Source: Betaproteobacteria bacterium
Lineage (GTDB): Bacteria; Pseudomonadota; Gammaproteobacteria; Burkholderiales; Thiobacillaceae
DNA: 64,000 nt
Assembly (NCBI GenBank): GCA_016234655.1
Contig: JACRAU010000015.1
Location: 1-64,000, forward strand
Direction: 5' to 3'
In this document: piece after piece, positions 7,976-17,223 of the stretch
Numbering within the stretch: position 1 is the stretch's first letter
How the letters are laid out: every line of letters begins with the position of its first letter
The notes under the pieces: generated by a model
Database searches by the model: none
What the model was told of the DNA's origin: nothing
Seen by the model: only the letters and a program-made list of their open reading frames with translations
Made by a program: the position numbers and the translations under genes

Positions 7976-8010
7976 GTAGGGTGCGCGGGTGGTGCGCAGG
8001 CGCACCCTAC
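7976..8010 (+). terminator. 11-bp perfect inverted repeat after sucA
   Basis: GTAGGGTGCGC (7976-7986) and GCGCACCCTAC (8000-8010) pair perfectly around a 13-base loop, 6 bp after the sucA stop. There is no T-run, so it may be a REP-like element that ends or stabilises the TCA transcript rather than a classic terminator. Confidence 0.45.
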
Positions 8011-8132
8011 GATTTGTTGAACACGATTCCCGCCTTCAAGCCCCGTCCGTCGTCGCCGGCCGGCGGGCCCGGTTCTTTTCATGGCGGCAATCTGCGTTAA
8101 TATGCCGTCGCAAAAGAAAAACGGAGAGAGCC

Positions 8133-9119
8133 ATGCAAACTACCCCGCAACGCACACCGCACAAGGACGCGAAAACCTGTCTCGGCATGATCGCCATGGT
8201 GCTGGTGCCCACCCTGCTCACGCTTTCGACGGTGAGGTTTCCTCGAACCGTGGTGGATGTGGCGGAGAATCCGTCCCCCTATGGCTACACCGTCAGCCTG
8301 CTGCTTTGGATTATTCCGATCGTTGTGCTGGGGTTCTGGTTTTTACGCCACCCGAAGTATCCGATCCAGCGCAAGGCGTTCTGGCGGACCATGGCGGTGT
8401 TGATTCCCGCCGGCTTCGCCCTCGATATCTTCTTCGCGCATAGCTTCTTCACCTTCGTCAACCGCGACGCCACGCTGGGCATCATGGTGCCGGTGGTCGG
8501 CGGCGCGGTGCCGGTGGAGGAGTTCTTGTTCTACGCGCTCGGGTTCATCGTGATTCTGCTGCTGTACGTATGGGGCGACGAATATTGGTTCGGCGCCTAT
8601 AACGTGCCGGACTACCAGGAAGAGGCGGCCAATTGCGGGGTGTCCCGGGTCATCAATATCCACTGGGGCTCGATCTGGCTGGGGCTGGCCCTGATCCTCG
8701 CGGCCTATGTCTACAAGAAATATTTCTCGCAAGTGCCCGACGGCTTTCCGGGCTATATGGCCTTCGTGATCATGGTCGCCGTCCTGCCCAGCCTGCTGCT
8801 GTTCCGTGCCGTGGTGTGGTTCATCAACTGGCGCGCCCTGAGCATGACCTTCTTCATGATCGTGCTGATCGCGCTGATCTGGGAGGCGACGCTCGCGGCC
8901 CCCTACCAGTGGTGGTTCTATCGGCCGGAGCAAATGATGGGCATTTTCGTCGATGCCTGGTGCGATCTGCCGGTGGAAGCGGTGATCGTGTGGATGAGCG
9001 TGTCCTTCACCACGGTCAGCGTCTACGAGGCGATCAAGATTCTTGCCTACATGGACAAACCGACCAAGGCCGCCCTGTTCGGTAACGGTACGTCGGCTAC
9101 GCAAGGCCAGGCGAGCTGA
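8133..9119 (+). CDS. Lycopene-cyclase-domain-like integral membrane protein (two repeats)
   Basis: The 328-residue protein is almost wholly hydrophobic helices and contains the lycopene cyclase domain pattern twice. Repeat 1 has LIPAGFALDIFFAHSFFTF and then GGAVPVEEFLFYALGF. Repeat 2 has LIWEATLAAPYQWWFY and then CDLPVEAVIVW. The P-V-E(E) pieces match the PxE(E/D) motif essential in CrtYc/CrtYd-type cyclases. I chose ATG 8133 because GGAGAG precedes it by 5 bases; the frame is open further upstream. The next gene, convergent across a shared terminator, encodes a CrtC/AttH-like protein, so both may act on an isoprenoid. No phytoene synthase or desaturase gene is nearby, so the substrate is unknown. 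Confidence 0.7.
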   Translation: MQTTPQRTPHKDAKTCLGMIAMVLVPTLLTLSTVRFPRTVVDVAENPSPYGYTVSLLLWIIPIVVLGFWFLRHPKYPIQRKAFWRTMAVLIPAGFALDIFFAHSFFTFVNRDATLGIMVPVVGGAVPVEEFLFYALGFIVILLLYVWGDEYWFGAYNVPDYQEEAANCGVSRVINIHWGSIWLGLALILAAYVYKKYFSQVPDGFPGYMAFVIMVAVLPSLLLFRAVVWFINWRALSMTFFMIVLIALIWEATLAAPYQWWFYRPEQMMGIFVDAWCDLPVEAVIVWMSVSFTTVSVYEAIKILAYMDKPTKAALFGNGTSATQGQAS

Positions 9120-9130
9120 TCTTCCCGCGC

Positions 9131-9161
9131 GCCTGCACCGTGCTTTCGGCACGATGCAGGC
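9131..9161. terminator. Bidirectional terminator hairpin between convergent genes
   Basis: GCCTGCAcCGTGC pairs with GCACGaTGCAGGC around a TTTCG loop, with a single A/C mismatch. It lies in the 48-bp gap between the stops of the two convergent genes and can serve both. Confidence 0.65.
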
Positions 9162-9167
9162 CGGCGA

Positions 9168-10277
9168 TCAAACCTGGATCAGGCTGGTGAAGCCGTTGAG
9201 TTCGACATAGGCCTTGCCGTTGACCGGGCCGCTCACGCTGCATGCGCCTTCCCAGTACACGCCGGCCCACGGTATGCCCTTTTTGGGGTCGCCGTGGAGT
9301 TCCTGGTCCTTCACCAGCGGCTCGACGATAAGTGTCTGGCCGTCCACCGTGACTTCCCAGCCCGAGGGATAGTCAGCCCCGGTATGCGGGCTCTTCCAAT
9401 GGCCGAGGACCTTCACCTCGAATTCATGCGCGGCCAGGGTGCGTGTCTGCCCGGCGGCGTTGGTGATCGAGCCGGATTTCTCCACTGCGGCATCCACCCC
9501 GTCGCCGAGGAAGTCGAACAGCATGTATTGGCGGTTGTCGTCCAATTCGATGGCGAACCACTGCCAGCCTTTGAGCATCGCCGGCTCCAGTTCGCCGTAT
9601 TGGCGGTCGAACCAGGTCACGCCGGTCACCTTGTGCGGCGCCCCGTCTATCGTGAGCGTGCCTTGGGTCTCCATGTGGGTGCGGGAGTAGTAATAGGTAT
9701 AGCCGCCGAAGCGGTAGGGGTGGGCGTTGCCGCCGTAATGCATGGCAACCGGCTTGGTGGAGGTGAGTTCCAGGTCGAGTACATATTTCCCGATCTGGCA
9801 GTGGATGGCATCCTTTCCATCGCCGCCCTTGGCGGTGATCATATTGTTGGGGCCGGAGTCGAGCTCGAAGCGGTCCTTGAGCTTTTTCGGCGCATGGAGC
9901 CGAACGTATTCCTCGAATGTGAAGCTATCGGCCTCGATGTCGGTGATGGCGGCCTGGATCAATTGGCTGCGGAGTATCTTGAAGTTGTCGGTGGCGAAGA
10001 ACACGACTTCAAAACCGAAACGCCTGCCATCCTCGATTTGCAGGTGCCCGGTCCAGTACCACCACTGCAAGGACTCCTCGGGTAGGTAGGCATCGTGGGC
10101 GGGCAAATCCACCGGGCCGATCAAACCGTGGCGCGGCTTGAAATAGCAGGCCACGGTTGCCGCCGTCGCCACCAGCCAGGGGAATACCGCCGGCCAGATC
10201 GTGCCGACGATGGCGATGATCGAGGCCACCAACGCAATCAGCCAAGAAAACTTCTTCAATATTGCGCGCAAATTCAT
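9168..10277 (-). CDS. CrtC/AttH-like lipocalin-fold protein, membrane-anchored
   Basis: CrtC-family proteins hydrate or otherwise modify the ends of carotenoids and related terpenoids. After a short basic start come two hydrophobic segments (WLIALVASIIAIVGTIW and VFPWLVATAATVACYF), then the soluble domain with EESLQWWYWTGHL, FDRQYGEL, KGWQWFAIELDDNRQYMLF and the closing YVELNGF. These are characteristic CrtC/AttH positions. I chose ATG 10277, which has GGAG upstream; the frame extends to 10358 without a better start. Enzymatic activity is inferred only from the fold and from the neighbouring cyclase-like gene. Confidence 0.75.
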   Translation of the reverse strand: MNLRAILKKFSWLIALVASIIAIVGTIWPAVFPWLVATAATVACYFKPRHGLIGPVDLPAHDAYLPEESLQWWYWTGHLQIEDGRRFGFEVVFFATDNFKILRSQLIQAAITDIEADSFTFEEYVRLHAPKKLKDRFELDSGPNNMITAKGGDGKDAIHCQIGKYVLDLELTSTKPVAMHYGGNAHPYRFGGYTYYYSRTHMETQGTLTIDGAPHKVTGVTWFDRQYGELEPAMLKGWQWFAIELDDNRQYMLFDFLGDGVDAAVEKSGSITNAAGQTRTLAAHEFEVKVLGHWKSPHTGADYPSGWEVTVDGQTLIVEPLVKDQELHGDPKKGIPWAGVYWEGACSVSGPVNGKAYVELNGFTSLIQV

Positions 10278-10508
10278 GACGATATCTCCATCCTGTTTGG
10301 TGTTATGAGCCGTCGTCCGCATGCCTTGCAAGCGGCGGAAGCGGGGGTATTCTTGCATGCGATATGCGTTTGGGGAATGCCCGGCGGCCGTTCCGGCCCA
10401 TGGCCATGCCGGGGGAGCTTTCCGGCGTGCTTTGGTTTATGATCCGCCGACGGAAGGTTGCGGCAAGGTCTGCGTATGCCGCGCTAACCCAGAAGGTGGA
10501 GATCGAGT

Positions 10509-12575
10509 ATGTTCGTCTATCCAGGTTCTTTGTGCCGCCGTGCCGTGCTGCCGTTCGCCATCGCCCTGTCCGCGATGCCCGCGCATGCGCTGGGCCAGGA
10601 GGCACAAGGGGCGGGCGCGGACCTCGGCAATTTCAGCCTGGAGGAGTTGGGTAATCTTCAGGTGACCTCGGTCTCGCGCAAGGAGCAGCGCTTCAACGAC
10701 ACCGCCGCCGCTCTGTTCGTCATTACCAACGAAGATATTCGGCGTTCCGGGGCGACAAGCTTGCCGGATGTCCTGCGCATGGTGCCGGGCCTGCAAGTCG
10801 GGCGCATCGGCAACGACCGCTGGGCGGTTTCGGCGCGGGGTTTCGCCGGCCGTTTCGCCAACAAGCTGCTGGTCCAGGTGGACGGCCGCAGCGTCTATTC
10901 GCCCTTATTCTCCGGCGTGTTCTGGGAAGTGCAGGACATGGTGCTGGATGACATCGAGCGCATCGAGGTGATTCGCGGTCCCGGCGCGGCGCTGTGGGGC
11001 GCCAATGCGGTCAACGGCATCATCAATATCATCACCAAACGTAGCGAAGACACCCAGGGCGTTTTGGCCCAGGTCGGCGCCGGCACCCTGGAGACCGGGT
11101 TCGCGACGCTGCGTTATGGCGGCCAAGTCGACGCCGATACGCAGTACCGCGTCTATGCCCGGGGCTATGACCGAGGCGACACGGTGGACGTGAGAGGCAC
11201 GCGCGTCGACAACGAGTCCGTCTCGCGGCACGCCGGTTTTCGCCTGGACCGGCGCTTGGATTCGGACAACCGCTTCACGTTCAGCGGCGACCTCCACGAG
11301 GTGAATTCGCGCGATCCGATCATCCAGCCTAGTTTGACCCCGCCGTACTGGACCACATTGGTGGATTCCGCCTCGAATCGCGGCGGCCATCTGCTTACGC
11401 GCTATGACCGCACGCTGGGGGACGGCTCGCAGGCGACCCTGCGGGCTTATGTCGAAGGCAGCGAGATCGAGTCGATCACGGGCACCGAGCGGCGCGACAC
11501 CTTCGACATCGACTTCCAGCACCGGGTGCTGTTGAGTTCGCGCCATGACCTGGTGTGGGGGCTCAACTATCGCTACTCGCGCGATGAAATCACCGTCCCG
11601 GCGTCGGCGGCGGTCAAATTCACGCCGCGCAATGGCCACTACCGCATCGCCAGCGCATTCGTTCATGACGAAATCACCCTCGTGCCCGAGCGGCTGCGCT
11701 TGATCGCCGGGGCGAAACTCGAACACAACTCCTATACCGGCATGGAGCCGCAGCCCAACCTGCGGCTGCTGTGGACGCCGACATCGACGAGCACGGTTTG
11801 GGGGGCATGGTCGCGCGCGGTGCGCACGCCGGCGCGAAACTCGTACGGGACGAGCGTCGATGTGAATGTGTTGCCGCCGAACTCCGCCGTCAATCCGACG
11901 CCGCTGCCGGCTCTGCTGCGCTATAGCAACGTCGGCTCCGCGCTCGTCTCGGAGAAGATCGAGGCATTGGAGATCGGCTACCGCGCTCAGCTTGGCGCGC
12001 GCCTGGCCATGGATCTGACCGCGTTCGCCAACCGTTACTCCGATTTGGCCACCGGCGGCACCGACCAATCGGTACCGCAGGTGGCGATGGACCCGGCCCC
12101 GCACCTGCTGGTGCTTATTCCGGGGGACAACAATCTATCGGCGCGGACCAAGGGGGTCGAGGCGTCGCTCGACTGGCGCCCGCTCGACCGGTGGCGTCTA
12201 CAGGCGAGCTATGCGCTGCTGCATTCCGAGTTCTCGCTGGCGAGCATGGACCCGATCCGCATCTCGGACGCGCAAGGACAAAAAGGCCGGGCGCCGGAGA
12301 ATCAATTCTCCCTGCGCTCGCAGTTCGATCTCTCGCCCAAGCACCAATTCGACTTGTGGCTACGCCATGTCTCGCGCGTGAGCTATGGCGATATTCCCGC
12401 CTACACGACGCTTGACGCTCGCTACGGCTGGCGGCCGAGCAAGAACTTCGATCTCTCGCTCGTCGGCCAGAATCTGCTCGATGAGCGGCATCCCGAATTC
12501 GCCATGGATTTCAATCTCGGACAGTTGATCGAGGTGCCGCGCGGCGTATTCCTGCGCGCGACATGGAAGATGTAG
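10509..12575 (+). CDS. TonB-dependent outer-membrane receptor
   Basis: This 688-residue protein has a signal peptide (about 1-29), a plug domain and a beta-barrel. The plug shows VTSVSRKEQRFNDTAAALFVITNEDIRRSG, here in part, then LPDVLRMVPGLQV, GRSVYSPLFSGVFW and RIEVIRGPGAALWGANAVNGIINIITK. The barrel ends in an aromatic-rich strand, RGVFLRATWKM. The N-terminal LEELGNLQVTSVS resembles receptors that are encoded next to YfiR proteins and hybrid kinases, as here. Its ligand is not known; no Fur box or transporter gene is adjacent, so iron is not the obvious substrate. The start ATG follows GGTGGAG. Confidence 0.9.
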   Translation: MFVYPGSLCRRAVLPFAIALSAMPAHALGQEAQGAGADLGNFSLEELGNLQVTSVSRKEQRFNDTAAALFVITNEDIRRSGATSLPDVLRMVPGLQVGRIGNDRWAVSARGFAGRFANKLLVQVDGRSVYSPLFSGVFWEVQDMVLDDIERIEVIRGPGAALWGANAVNGIINIITKRSEDTQGVLAQVGAGTLETGFATLRYGGQVDADTQYRVYARGYDRGDTVDVRGTRVDNESVSRHAGFRLDRRLDSDNRFTFSGDLHEVNSRDPIIQPSLTPPYWTTLVDSASNRGGHLLTRYDRTLGDGSQATLRAYVEGSEIESITGTERRDTFDIDFQHRVLLSSRHDLVWGLNYRYSRDEITVPASAAVKFTPRNGHYRIASAFVHDEITLVPERLRLIAGAKLEHNSYTGMEPQPNLRLLWTPTSTSTVWGAWSRAVRTPARNSYGTSVDVNVLPPNSAVNPTPLPALLRYSNVGSALVSEKIEALEIGYRAQLGARLAMDLTAFANRYSDLATGGTDQSVPQVAMDPAPHLLVLIPGDNNLSARTKGVEASLDWRPLDRWRLQASYALLHSEFSLASMDPIRISDAQGQKGRAPENQFSLRSQFDLSPKHQFDLWLRHVSRVSYGDIPAYTTLDARYGWRPSKNFDLSLVGQNLLDERHPEFAMDFNLGQLIEVPRGVFLRATWKM

Positions 12576-12802
12576 CGCCAGAGCGGCTTTGTGAAAGTCG
12601 CCATTAGGGCACGGAGCGGGTCCTGGCGGTCGAGGGAAGGCTCGGCCGGATAATAAACGCATGCATCCCGATACGGTGAGCATGCGGCTCGGAGGGGCAA
12701 GGGAATTGGCTTGGGACGGTATGGGCCGGGGCTATCGCCATCGACCTGCCGTTCGGACCATGTTCGTTTGTGTTGTGCAAATTAAAAAAAGGGAGTTCGT
12801 GT

Positions 12803-12982
12803 ATGTCGGCTGGTTTAGCTTCCCGCCATCGGCGCATCGCCGTCGGCGAGGCCCATCGAACCGTGCATGGCGCCGTGTGCCGGGCTGAACCTGTCGCATG
12901 GCCGACTCGGGCGCACGTCGCGCGCTTTCTGCTCGTCGGCGATATCGAGGCCGTGGCCGAATGGCGGCCGGAGCGGGCTTGA
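12803..12982 (+). CDS. Possible small ORF before yfiR (uncertain)
   Basis: The gap 12576-12987 holds no clear gene. This 59-codon frame (MSAGLASRHRRIAVGEAH...) has a good SD-like AGGGAG about 8 bases before its ATG and ends five bases before the likely start of the YfiR-family gene. It is rich in Arg and shows no domain. It could be a leader peptide coupling translation to the next gene, or chance. An A-run at 12783-12789 precedes it; no other promoter or terminator is obvious in the gap. Confidence 0.2.
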   Translation: MSAGLASRHRRIAVGEAHRTVHGAVCRAEPVAWPTRAHVARFLLVGDIEAVAEWRPERA

Positions 12983-12987
12983 TTCCG

Positions 12988-13524
12988 ATGCTGCGCCGGT
13001 TCGCGCTAGGCATCCTGCTGGGCGCTTGTCCGCTGCTTGCGCTCGGCGACAACGCCATCACCGAGTATGAAGTCAAGGCCGCGTACTTGTTCAACTTCGC
13101 GAAATATCTGGAATGGCCGGCCGATGCCTTCGCCAGCCGCGAGGCGCCGTTGACGCTGTGTTTGTCGGGACGCGATCCGTTCGGCGGCGCGCTGGCCCCC
13201 TATGAACGGCGCATGGTGCAGGGACACGAATTTCGTGTGCGGCGCGGCGTCGGGCTGGACGATGTTCGAGGCTGCCATATGCTGTTCCTGGCAGAGACCG
13301 AGGAGCCGCACGTACAACAATTCCTGCGCGCCGCCGCGCGCCAGCCGATCGTGACGGTGAGCGACATCAAGGGCTTCATTCGCGGCGGGGGCACGATCGG
13401 CCTGGTGGAAGACGAGCAGCGCATTCAGTTCGAAGTGAATCTGGCCAGCGCCGAGCGTGCCGGGGTCAGGGTGAATTCGCAGTTGTTGCGGATCGCGCGC
13501 AATACCAGGGAGAAGGCGCAATGA
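12988..13524 (+). CDS. YfiR-family periplasmic protein
   Basis: In the YfiBNR system YfiR is a periplasmic repressor of a diguanylate cyclase. This member has a signal peptide (MLRRFALGILLGACPLLALG), then the hallmark ITEYEVKAAYLFNFAKYLEWP, SGRDPFGGAL, a single Cys in VRGCHMLFLAE, and the ending IGLVEDEQRIQFEVNLASAERAGVRVNSQLL, given here in part. I chose ATG 12988 because it starts a clean signal peptide; ATG 12961 is also possible. It lies between a TonB-dependent receptor and a hybrid kinase, a grouping that suggests one signalling unit. Confidence 0.85.
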   Translation: MLRRFALGILLGACPLLALGDNAITEYEVKAAYLFNFAKYLEWPADAFASREAPLTLCLSGRDPFGGALAPYERRMVQGHEFRVRRGVGLDDVRGCHMLFLAETEEPHVQQFLRAAARQPIVTVSDIKGFIRGGGTIGLVEDEQRIQFEVNLASAERAGVRVNSQLLRIARNTREKAQ

Positions 13525-13661
13525 GATCACGTCCATCCTCGGCCGGCGCCAATTGCGCAAATCGTGGCGGTATACTTACTGCGATTTCCATGCCCGAATA
13601 GCACCATGCAGCCAAGCGCAGTGCCGCAGCCGCTCGTCCCTCGCGGCGGAGGCAAGACCGA

Positions 13662-16430
13662 GTGAGCCGATTCCGCGATCTTCCGCTCAGGCGCAAGCTG
13701 GCGCTCATCATCACGGCCTCCACCGTCATCGTGTTGCTGATCAGTTACGCGATTTTTGCCGCGAACCAATTGATCCAGGAAGAGCGCAGGGCCCGGATGC
13801 AACTCGGCAACTACGCCGAGATCGTCGGCGCCAACAGCGCGGTGGCCATTGCCTTCAACGACCATAAAGGCGCGCAAGCGACGATCGAGGCGCTTAAATC
13901 TCGGCCCGAGATCACCGCCGCCTGGATCGTGTTGCCGAACGGGATGACGTTCGCCGCCTATGGCCCGTTTCAATCCCACACGGACGGTGTGCGCATCCCG
14001 CCGAGGGATAGCGCCGAGAGTGTCTGGGGCAGCCTAAGCCAAGGCCTGGTCCTGAGCCGGCCCATCGTATTCGATCGCGAGCGCGTCGGCACGATCATCC
14101 TCGAGGCGGACCTCGCCGGCGCCTGGGCCGAGCTTGTCGAGAACCTCCTGATCGCGGGGGTCGGCACGCTGGCGGCGTTCGCGATCGGCCTGTTGCTTTC
14201 CGCCCGGCTGTCGGAAATCGTGGCCAAGCCGATCCTGGAGCTCGCCGGCGCGGCCCGGCGTATCGGTGCCGAGCAGGATTACGCTACGCGCCTGAGTCGC
14301 CAGGCCGACGATGAGATCGGCGTATTGGTCGACGGTTTCAACGAGATGCTGGCTCGGATCGAGGCACGCGAACGCGAACTGGAAGGGCATCGCCATCACC
14401 TGGAAATGCTGGTCGGGCAGCGCACCACGGAGTTGCGCCAGGCCAAGGAAGAAGCGGAGGCCGCCAACCTCGCCAAGTCGCAATTTCTCGCCAACATGAG
14501 CCACGAGATACGGACCCCCATGAACGGGGTGCTCGGCATGGCCCAGCTGTTGCTCGATACCGACCTGGATGATGAGCAGCGCCGGTTCGTCGGGGTCGTG
14601 CAGAGATCGGGCGAAGAGTTGCTGCACATCATCAACGACATCCTGGACTTCTCCAAGATCGAGGCGGGCAAGTTGGAGCTGGAGCATATTGCCTACAACC
14701 CGAGAGAGCTGGTCGAGGACGTTCTGGACTTGTTCGCGGAAAGTGCCTATGGCAAGGGGTTGGAGCTTATCGCGCGCGTGGCCTCGGAGATGCCGCGGGC
14801 CGTCATGGGCGATCCGCACCGGGTGCGCCAAGTGCTATGCAACTTGATCGGCAATGCGATCAAATTCACCGAAAAAGGCGAGGTCGTCGTCGATCTCGGC
14901 GTGCGGGCCGGATCGGCGGGGCGCGGTGAAGTGATGTTCGGGGTACGCGACACCGGCATCGGGATACCGGAAGAGATACAGGGGCGCTTGTTCCAAAAGT
15001 TCAACCAGGCGGACAACTCCATGACCCGGCGCTATGGCGGTACCGGACTGGGGTTGGCGATCAACAAACAGCTCGTCGAGTTGATGGGCGGCACGATCGG
15101 CATGAGCAGCACGCCGGGGCACGGCTCGACCTTCTGGTTCACGGTCGGCCTGGAAGATACGGGCATGCCGGTCGAGGCCGGGACGGCGCGCCGACCGCCA
15201 CCCGCCGGCCTGCGCGTGCTGATCGTCGAGGACAACGACGCCAGCCGCCTCATGCTTGAAGATGCGATTCGCAAGGCCGGCTCGCGCTGCGAATCGGTGG
15301 CGTCGGCCTCGGCGGCCTTGGCCATGTTGCGCGGAGCGGGCGCGAACGAACGGTTCGACGTGGTCTTGCTGGACGGCGGCCTGTCCGATCGGAGCGGCGT
15401 TGAACTGGCGCGTGCGGTCCGGGACGACCCCGCGATTGCCTCCGTGCCGACGATCCTGCTCTCGCCGCCCATTGCCCGCTGCGGCAAGACAGATACGATG
15501 CGGTCAAGCGCGACGGCGATGCTCACCAAGCCCGTGCGCGAGGCCGAGCTTTACCGCGTGCTCGCCGAGGTCGTGGGCAATCCGGTGCGATCCGCGCCGC
15601 CCTTGGCCGAGGCGGCGCCGGAACGGATGCGCTGGGGAACCGGCAAGCACGTGTTGCTGGCCGAAGATAACGCGGTAAACCGGGAAATCACGATGACGCT
15701 GCTCGTGGAGCAGGGATTTCGGGTGACTGCGGTCGAGAATGGCGTCGAGGCGTTAAGCGCGTTTCGGGCGCAGCGCTTCGATATCGTGCTGATGGACGGC
15801 CAGATGCCCGAGATGGATGGTTATCAAGCGACCGGGTTGATCCGGGCGTTCGAGCGCGAGCGCGGGTCGCAGGTGGGAACGCCGATCATCGCTTTCACCG
15901 CGCACGTCTTCGACGAGGAGCGCGAGCGCTGCCTGAATGCGGGCATGGACGACTTTCTCGCCAAGCCCTTCGATCGGAACGCCCTGCGCCGTTGCCTGGA
16001 GTGCTGGCTGGGCGGTGCCGTGGCGACGGAGCCCGCGCCGCTGCCGCGAGAAGAGGCCCCGGCGCCTGCCATGCGGATCGAAGCGGAGCCGGCGATCGAT
16101 CTTGCGGTGCTCGATGACCTGCGAAAGGCCGGCGGCAACACGGACCCGGACTTGCTGTGGCGTTGGGTCGAGATGTACCTGACGGAATCCGAGCCGCTGT
16201 TCGAAGCCATCGATGGCGTGCTGCGCTCGGACGACTTGATGACATTGAGAAAGGCCGCGCATACGCTCAAGACGAGCAGCGGCATGATCGGGGCATCCTC
16301 CCTGGCCCGCTTGAGCAGGGAGATCGAGGAGCTGGCCAGCAGGGCGCAACGCTATGTAGAGCAGTTGCAGGGCGAATACGCGCGCGTGCGCGAGGCGCTG
16401 GAACGGAGCGAAGGCCGGAATAGGGGCTAA
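13662..16430 (+). CDS. Hybrid sensor histidine kinase (sensor-HAMP-HisKA-HATPase-REC-REC-Hpt)
   Basis: This 922-residue membrane kinase should relay a periplasmic signal through a four-step phosphorelay. Order: membrane helix about 13-35, a CHASE8-like periplasmic domain, helix about 160-182, HAMP, coiled coil, HisKA with [15 protein letters not shown] (His near 280), ATPase with [13 protein letters not shown] and DTGIGI, receiver 1 ([16 protein letters not shown]), receiver 2 ([27 protein letters not shown]-like AKPFD), and an Hpt domain ([14 protein letters not shown]). The start is GTG 13662. It probably senses via the YfiR protein and receptor encoded upstream. No separate output regulator is encoded nearby. 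Confidence 0.9.
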   Translation: MSRFRDLPLRRKLALIITASTVIVLLISYAIFAANQLIQEERRARMQLGNYAEIVGANSAVAIAFNDHKGAQATIEALKSRPEITAAWIVLPNGMTFAAYGPFQSHTDGVRIPPRDSAESVWGSLSQGLVLSRPIVFDRERVGTIILEADLAGAWAELVENLLIAGVGTLAAFAIGLLLSARLSEIVAKPILELAGAARRIGAEQDYATRLSRQADDEIGVLVDGFNEMLARIEARERELEGHRHHLEMLVGQRTTELRQAKEEAEAANLAKSQFLANMSHEIRTPMNGVLGMAQLLLDTDLDDEQRRFVGVVQRSGEELLHIINDILDFSKIEAGKLELEHIAYNPRELVEDVLDLFAESAYGKGLELIARVASEMPRAVMGDPHRVRQVLCNLIGNAIKFTEKGEVVVDLGVRAGSAGRGEVMFGVRDTGIGIPEEIQGRLFQKFNQADNSMTRRYGGTGLGLAINKQLVELMGGTIGMSSTPGHGSTFWFTVGLEDTGMPVEAGTARRPPPAGLRVLIVEDNDASRLMLEDAIRKAGSRCESVASASAALAMLRGAGANERFDVVLLDGGLSDRSGVELARAVRDDPAIASVPTILLSPPIARCGKTDTMRSSATAMLTKPVREAELYRVLAEVVGNPVRSAPPLAEAAPERMRWGTGKHVLLAEDNAVNREITMTLLVEQGFRVTAVENGVEALSAFRAQRFDIVLMDGQMPEMDGYQATGLIRAFERERGSQVGTPIIAFTAHVFDEERERCLNAGMDDFLAKPFDRNALRRCLECWLGGAVATEPAPLPREEAPAPAMRIEAEPAIDLAVLDDLRKAGGNTDPDLLWRWVEMYLTESEPLFEAIDGVLRSDDLMTLRKAAHTLKTSSGMIGASSLARLSREIEELASRAQRYVEQLQGEYARVREALERSEGRNRG

Positions 16431-16514
16431 GAGGTCTTCTTACGGCCTTGCCGGCGACAAAGCGGAATTGGCGACCTTGCTGGCGGAGGGGGCGAGACGC
16501 TAGCCGCCCATCGG

Positions 16515-16585
16515 CCACCGCACACCACAAACAACAAAGCCGGCCACAGGGGCCGGCTTTGTTGTTTGGCGGAGAGGGTGGGATT
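16515..16585. repeat. Partial copy of tRNA-Ser 3' end plus terminator
   Basis: A 71-bp stretch is nearly identical to 16698-16768: a terminator-like hairpin (acaacaaagccggcc / ggccggctttgttgt) followed by the last 19 bases of tRNA-Ser including CCA (16567-16585). The homology then stops. This is a remnant of a duplicated tRNA unit, 183 bp from the intact copy. Confidence 0.8.
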
Positions 16586-16697
16586 GCTCGGGCTGCGCTT
16601 GGGCGCATCCCTCGTCCCTGCGCTTCGCTCCGGGACCGCACCTTCGGCGCGTCCCACGATGCGGTGCATCGTGGTCGAACCCGGGTGGGTTCTCATA

Positions 16698-16815
<118 letters not shown>

Positions 16816-16839
<24 letters not shown>

Positions 16840-16911
16840 AGATGACTTTTCACTACAGTTCAAGCTACGCCGTTGCCGGCGCTTTAGTTCCGGCCGCGCG
16901 CAAGCGCGCTT
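16816..16911. repeat. tRNA-Ser 5' end plus upstream region, copy 1
   Basis: This 96-bp segment comprises the first 24 bases of the intact tRNA and its upstream DNA. It is repeated with few changes at 16962-17057 (shared runs such as ttcaagctacgccg and gccggcgcttta). Confidence 0.8.
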
Positions 16912-16961
16912 AACTTGGTTTCACCAAGTTAGCCTTCACTGAAATGGGCTGTGCAGCCCAT
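16911..16961. repeat. Two short perfect hairpins between the tRNA repeats
   Basis: AACTTGGT-TTC-ACCAAGTT and AATGGGCTG-TG-CAGCCCATT are two near-adjacent perfect hairpins filling the spacer between the repeats. They may be terminators left from lost genes, or insertion scars. Confidence 0.5.
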
Positions 16962-17057
16962 TTTCGACCACTCAGCCACCTCTCCAGATGACCTTTCACT
17001 GCTGTTCAAGCTACGCCGCTGCCGGCGCTTTAGGTCCGGCCGCGCATTACGTGCGCT
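16962..17057. repeat. tRNA-Ser 5' end plus upstream region, copy 2 (tRNA fragment)
   Basis: The second copy starts at the same tRNA position, so it holds only the first 24 bases of a tRNA-Ser (16962-16985, minus strand) and its upstream flank. With the 3' fragment on the other side, this suggests the locus once held tandem tRNA-Ser units. Confidence 0.8.
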
Positions 17058-17223
17058 TAGCTCGCGTTGGCTTGCTCGGTGGCCGGCTATCCCGACCACG
17101 AAAAGTCCGGCAGTATAGAGGCCACGGGCGGCTTGTTCAAGCCGCGCTCTTGGCCGAACCCAGGGAATAATGGGTAGGCGCGAGGCGGTGCCCGCTTGTT
17201 GCGGTAGTTGGAGGAGCCAATCC

